Part shown: piece by piece, positions 8,426 through 12,451 of the stretch
Position numbering within the stretch: the stretch's first letter is position 1
Layout: every line of letters starts with the position of its first letter
Source: Gnomoniopsis sp. IMI 355080
Lineage: Eukaryota; Ascomycota; Sordariomycetes; Diaporthales; Gnomoniaceae
Length of the DNA stretch: 12,451 nt
Assembly (NCBI GenBank): GCA_027946555.1
Contig: JAPEVC010000442.1
Location: forward strand, 1 to 12,451
Direction: 5' to 3'
The notes under the pieces: model-generated
What the model was told of the DNA's origin: nothing
What the model saw: only the letters and a program-made list of their open reading frames with translations
Database searches by the model: none
Made by a program: the position numbers and the translations under genes

Positions 8426-9036
8426 GACGGTGAGTCTGATGATGATTGTATTTTGTAGGTGAATTTGAAGTCTGGGGACGTGGTAAATGAGCAATGTTGA
8501 AATTTGAAGAGATGGGAGAAAGACTTTGAGACGTCAGATGAGAGTGATTTCTCTGGGCTTTTAATGCAGCGATGGCCGATTCTTTAACTACCTGCCTGAA
8601 TACTTGTCAGCTGGCGGTTAGAGTGTGGCGTTGCTGGAATATGTGGTTGGTAAGACCAGTAGTTTGCGGACTCAGCCACGATCCTTGCTGTCAGCCTCTC
8701 GAAGTACCAATAAAAATAGCATTTCTTCGCAGGTCTTTTTGTACAAGGATATCTCGAGGATCAACATCAAGGTAAGGTCCAAAGGAGGATTGTGCTTAGT
8801 CAACACTCAGCCGGCTTGTAGGTCAGAGGATTGGACGGATTTTGAAATTGTTACGTCTGGTGCACCGTGTTATAGTCGGACTCAGATCGCGAAAGACATC
8901 CATCAATATGATCACACACCCCCTCCCTCACGCTCTATAGAATTTTCAAGACTGTCTCTAATGACCGAGTGTATGTCTTCATATTCCAAGATGTTGGCGA
9001 TCTCCCGCTCGGGCTTTGGTAGTGCTGATTATATCC
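8426..9036. other. Intergenic region: LOR promoter side and kinase 3' flank
   Basis: About 610 bases hold no supported gene. The left part, next to the LOR ATG, reads on the minus strand as a pyrimidine-rich leader with CT tracts, typical of fungal transcription starts. The right part should be the kinase 3' untranslated region. A + strand frame of 170 codons (8625-9137) crosses into the kinase 3' end but has no domain or regular composition. Confidence 0.55.
8531..8565 (-). promoter_or_regulatory. Possible LOR core promoter: ATTAAAAG box and CRE-like TGACGTCT
   Basis: On the minus strand, ATTAAAAG (8558-8565) is followed by TGACGTCT (8529-8536 region), then CT-rich tracts toward the ATG at 8425. 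ATTAAAAG could serve as a TATA-like element about 130 bases upstream. TGACGTCT differs in one base from the CRE/ATF site TGACGTCA used by bZIP stress regulators. Both are short motifs and could be chance. Confidence 0.25.
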
Positions 9037-11835
9037 TCAGCTACGTGCAGACGCCGGCTGACCATAGACGTTATTCATATGCGCCCTCAACTGCTCATCC
9101 GACTCGGCCTCGACAAGATCCGGCCGCCCAACATTAAACGCCAAAACGGCCTCAAACCAACCCATCTTTGGCCGGTTTGTAGCAACATGATCCAGACAGC
9201 GCAGGATCTGCAGCCGCAGCTCGAAATCGTAATCATCAAACTCCTCCGCCATGATATGCATCCCATACGTATGCCCGTTCACAAATTGTCCTCCGTCGTC
9301 GAGTCCCACGCCGCCGCCGCCGGTGGCAGCCGACAAGGACGACGGATCCTCGTTCGCATACGTGTATGGCAACGCTCGCGGCGGCACGGGTGGGAAGCAC
9401 TGTGTCACGAGCGACCACATGATCCAGCCGATGTGGTAGAGGTTGCTCCACCAGTGGTAGTTGCCGGCGGTGGATTCCATGGATAGGTGGGCTCGGTCGA
9501 GGGCTGCGCGGTATTCCCACTCGCGGGTGAATTGCTCGGGCTGGAGGTATTGTGTCTTGCCACGGCAGCGTAGGTTCCAGAGTGTTGCCCTGTTGAAGAA
9601 GAGGGGGAATTGTCAGCCGTGGGTTTCCTTTCCACCCCGGTTATATTCGACGTAGAGTCAAGCAGAGAGCAAGGTGGGGGAGGGGGGAGGCGTAGAAGAC
9701 GCGTGGAATCTTACTCGTTGTTCCGCACATTATCGTCCATAATGATAGCGAGACCAGGGTCGGCTATCTTGACTATGGGGACGTTCTCATGAGGGCCACC
9801 CGCTTCTTCAAAGTTCCCAACCAGTGCTGAGGTCGATTGTTAGCTCAAACGCTTGCCCCCATCCACCCACACAGACGCGTTGTATTTCATGAGGGAGAAA
9901 GAAGGTCGGGAATGTGGACTTACCATTCTGCGGATCCAGGTCGAAATGAACCATAGTCCAAGCAGGCAACTGTGTGCCATCATGAAGCCAATCCGGGACT
10001 GTCTCGTCCTGCTCTGCCATAGCATGGGCATTGACATCCTGCCCATGCTCATGGAATCGCCCCGGCGTAGCCATTGCTACACAGCCCTTGAACAGACACT
10101 CGAAAATCGCCCACAGCGCTCGGTTGGACAGGTGCAGCTTCTTCTTCACCAGCTTGTGGATCAACTCCTGGACATCGCCGCGCGGCATATTCTCCAACAT
10201 GATTAGATTCCGGGCGTTGTCTAGCTGGGCACGCCGCTGTTGTATTTCCTCAATCTCTTGCGCCGTATAGCCCGGTTGTACACGATCATCGTCGGCGTCA
10301 TCTCCATCATCATCGTCACGAGACCTCGGGAAATGTTCCCGTATCCCTCCTGTCCGCCGTGGCTGCAAAGGGCGGAATGATGCGACGTCGCGCATGTCGT
10401 GAACGATGTCTCTTGTCTCTCTGGCCATTTCTCGGACAGCAGCCATACCTTTCCGGGCGGCCAGTCGGATTCTGCGCCGCCTGCTGGCCGTTGGGAGCGG
10501 GAGATCTTGCAGGAAGATGCGTTGTATAAAGTGAGAGGCTCCGTTCATCCACTAAGGGGCTAACATCAGAACACCACCGCAGACGTCTGCGAAGAGCATG
10601 GTAGAGACCCTGTGAGGGGGAACAAGGACATGAGTGGTTCTTGGGGGAATTATTTGCCAACTTACATTCAGGTTATCAATTTCATCACCCAAACCATCCG
10701 AATCGTCAAGCAGCTCCCGAGTAGACCCCTTTACCACAATCGGCCAACTCGAACCTTTTCCACCCATCATCTCAAACAAGAACACTGCGCCAAACCCACC
10801 CTGGCCCAACCTCCGCTTGAATCGAATACCCGTAGGCTCAAAGTCTTTCACCAAGCGCGCCTCCAAGCCATTGACTTTCCTCCGAGTATAACCCTCGAGA
10901 TCTCGCCCACGGAACCGATCAATCAGTCCCCGGGCTCTACTCAACGGCCTCCTGACACCACGATTGAAAACTCCTCTGACACCACCGGGTATCTGCCGAT
11001 TCTCTCTCAACTTCAGCTGATATGACAACAGCGCATCCAGCTCCTCGCTCGCTCGCACCGGTGGATGGCCGGGCCAATTCCCTTGATGCAACGGGATCGG
11101 AAACTGAGCCCATATCGACCTGCGTCTGTCGCGGTTCCACAACAGCCAATGCTCCAAGGACGCATGGTAGCACAGAAACCGATCGGTATGGCACTGTTTA
11201 GTCCGCAGGAGGGCGCGCTCCTCGGCGGCGCGCGCCATGTCGTCGCCGTGGGCTATGTGAATTGCCGGGGGTTGCTGACCCGGCCATTGCACGTGAGGCG
11301 GTGGCCGCGACGCTCCTGCTGCTGCTGCTGCGGCTGAGTCTTGTTTTGTCACGCGATTGCGACGAGGTGCTGGCAGTAGTGGTGCTGGTCTTGCGCCTGC
11401 GCCCGAGCGAATATTGAAATCCCCAAAGCGACTGACGAGGCCGCCGTTGTTGTTGGCGTTGACGTCGACGAGTGGTGGTGGTCGCGCAGTACCACCTCCA
11501 CTCGTCGATCTTGGGGCCCCTGTAGCGGCGGCGCGTAGATTGCTGATTGCGTTGCGTCGTCGGCGCACGAGGCGGCGAGAGGGAGGACTACTACTGCTTG
11601 CGGCTGATGAAGTGATGGGGATGACTGCGCTGGCGGGCTGGGCGAGGGCGACGGCTGCGTCGCCGTCGAGCACGACGGGGTGTGAGCCGTGTGCGAGACC
11701 TGATGGTGGAGGGGTGTTGGTGGTCAGGAGGAGGTGGTTAGCGTTGGGGAGCGTCCATCCTATTCGATCGAGTGCTGACTGTGTGAGTGTGGCATGATAG
11801 GGCCCTTGGGACCGTGACGGTTGATCTCCACTCAT
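9037..11835 (-). CDS. Atypical protein-kinase-domain protein, 820 aa, four exons
   Basis: Exons are 11835-10666, 10551-9924, 9826-9715 and 9589-9037; phases join cleanly to 820 residues. Residues 1 to about 330 are low-complexity (Ala, Pro, Arg, Ser) with a conserved-looking segment near 210-260. The kinase fold begins at about 338: glycine-rich loop GQGGFG (344-349), ATP-site Lys369 (VVKGS), helix-C Glu385, then an insertion of about 75 residues with a DDDDGDDADDD run. The catalytic loop is HFDLDPQN (592-599): Asp594 and Asn599 are kept, the Arg of HRD is Phe. The metal-binding motif is DPG (622-624) instead of DFG. The APE equivalent is QPE (653-655). Helix F reads SNLYHIGWIMWSLVT, with Asn686 near the usual Asp. 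The key catalytic residues are present, so activity is possible. The substrate is unknown. The start has AAAA before ATG. No close family name is claimed. Confidence 0.84.
9590..9714 (-). other. Kinase intron 3, 125 nt
   Basis: The donor is GTAAGA, the acceptor CAACAG, with GCTGAC as branch site about 25 bases upstream of the acceptor and a CT-rich tract between. It is phase 2. Removing it joins VRNN to EATLWNLR and on to the QPE motif. Confidence 0.88.
9827..9923 (-). other. Kinase intron 2, 97 nt
   Basis: The donor is GTAAGT, the acceptor CCTCAG, with a consensus GCTAAC branch site about 12 bases before the acceptor. It is phase 1. Removing it joins the catalytic-loop DPQN to ALVGNF and the DPG motif, exactly as the kinase fold requires. 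Confidence 0.9.
10552..10665 (-). other. Kinase intron 1, 114 nt, with a competing internal acceptor
   Basis: The donor is GTAAGT. The acceptor that keeps the kinase fold is CCTTAG at the 10552 end, giving DEIDNLN joined to WMNGASHFIQRIF (helix C into beta 4). A second acceptor, CCTCACAG ending at 10610, has the better CAG and pyrimidine tract and would give a 56-base intron, but puts the next exon out of the kinase frame. The branch site is not obvious; TTCTGATG near the distal acceptor is a candidate. Confidence 0.75.
11316..11330. repeat. (CTG)5 microsatellite inside the kinase coding region
   Basis: Five CTG triplets on the + strand read on the coding strand as CAG units in the alanine frame, part of an alanine run in the N-terminal low-complexity region. 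Length change here would alter the alanine run without shifting frame. Confidence 0.8.
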
Positions 11836-12451
11836 TTTTGGTTATAAGCTGTGGTAGGATAGGAGCAGACAATATGTACAATGTTGATCACTTTGTATTT
11901 CTCGGCTGCAGCATGTACTCAAATCACTTGGCTTGGTATATCCGATTTCCTGCAATCAACTTCCGCAAGGGGAGAGAAATGAAGTCTTGGGGAATGAAGA
12001 AGTCTTTAGAGAGAGTTGCGGCAATGGGTAAAGCCCCTGGCTTTGACAAAGGCAGAACATCGCATTGGGAAACGGGCGAGGGATAATAGGCTTTGTTCCT
12101 CGAGTTCGACATGGCAAGTATCTGGAATAGTAATTCAGTGCAAGGACGATAGGAAGACCGTACAATTCATGTCAATGCCACCACAGGATGAGGGTTGAAG
12201 AGAAGAGACGGAGGAGAGTAGAGGCCCAGTGCCCAGCAGGCGCTCTTTCATAACTCCTCCTCGACTTCTCCTAACCCAACAGAAGTCAATCAGATTATTA
12301 CAAGACATCTATGATAGAGTGCAAAATAGAATGGGTATGATACAATTAAATGACACAATACCTAGGGAGACCAATGTGCTCTGAAGGAAGCGACACCCAC
12401 ATCGACATGGCAGAGTTGCAACAGATCAACGTCTCGACAAGGCTTTCCCTC
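11836..12451. other. Upstream DNA of the kinase gene, no supported gene
   Basis: About 615 bases hold the probable kinase promoter and leader. A CTTATAAC sequence just 5-20 bases before the kinase ATG is too close to act as its TATA box. The last 150 bases are AT-richer. At the right edge two minus-strand frames are open from 12451 to stops near 12362 and 12340, so the tail end of another gene is possible but cannot be supported from 30 codons. Small frames at 11924-12112 minus and 11787-12086 plus look random. Confidence 0.5.

Noticed and set aside
8625..9137. 170-codon + strand ORF between the LOR and kinase genes
   Set aside because: No recognisable domain or coherent composition; its last 100 bases are antisense to the kinase C-terminus.
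10316..10660. 114-codon minus ORF in a different frame of kinase exon 2 as a separate gene
   Set aside because: It overlaps the kinase frame that carries clear kinase sequence. It is only relevant as the product of the alternative acceptor at 10610.
1..12451. CRISPR array, insertion sequence, biosynthetic cluster or bacterial operon
   Set aside because: No regular spacer-repeat pattern, no transposase or terminal inverted repeats, and no pathway enzymes; the genes are spliced and fungal.

Overview
The window looks like nuclear DNA of a filamentous ascomycete fungus (Pezizomycotina, probably a Sordariomycete). The evidence is GC-rich coding sequence, short spliceosomal introns with GTAAG-type donors and CTAAC/CTGAC-like branch points, and above all a gene for an ApsB/Mto1-type gamma-tubulin-complex anchor, a family of fungal microtubule-organising centres. 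I see no bacterial, viral or intact transposon features. All supported genes lie on the minus strand.

Layout by + coordinate. 48-230: a doubtful 60-residue secreted-type ORF at the window edge. 231-1454: no supported gene; probably the apsB 3' flank plus upstream DNA of the small ORF, with a G10 run and a GTATACCC/GGGTATAC inverted repeat. 1455-6467: one uninterrupted 1670-residue coiled-coil gene, called as the ApsB/Mto1 orthologue from an N-terminal CM1 motif and a C-terminal Mto2-binding-type segment. 6468-7688: intergenic, holding the apsB upstream region and at least three diverged direct-repeat copies (7348-7579). 7689-8425: a two-exon gene for a 202-residue LURP-one-related (LOR, tubby-like) protein. 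8426-9036: its promoter side plus the 3' flank of the next gene. 9037-11835: a four-exon gene for an 820-residue protein-kinase-fold protein with several departures from the textbook motifs. 11836-12451: upstream DNA with no convincing gene.

The genes do not look like a pathway or biosynthetic cluster. They are a cytoskeletal housekeeping gene, a small LOR protein and a fungal-type kinase, each with its own intergenic region. I did not find a convincing new biological system. The observations most worth following are the atypical kinase (HFD, DPG and QPE motifs, a roughly 75-residue acidic insertion), its first intron with two competing 3' splice sites, the very long disordered N-terminus of the ApsB-like protein, and the diverged intergenic repeat.
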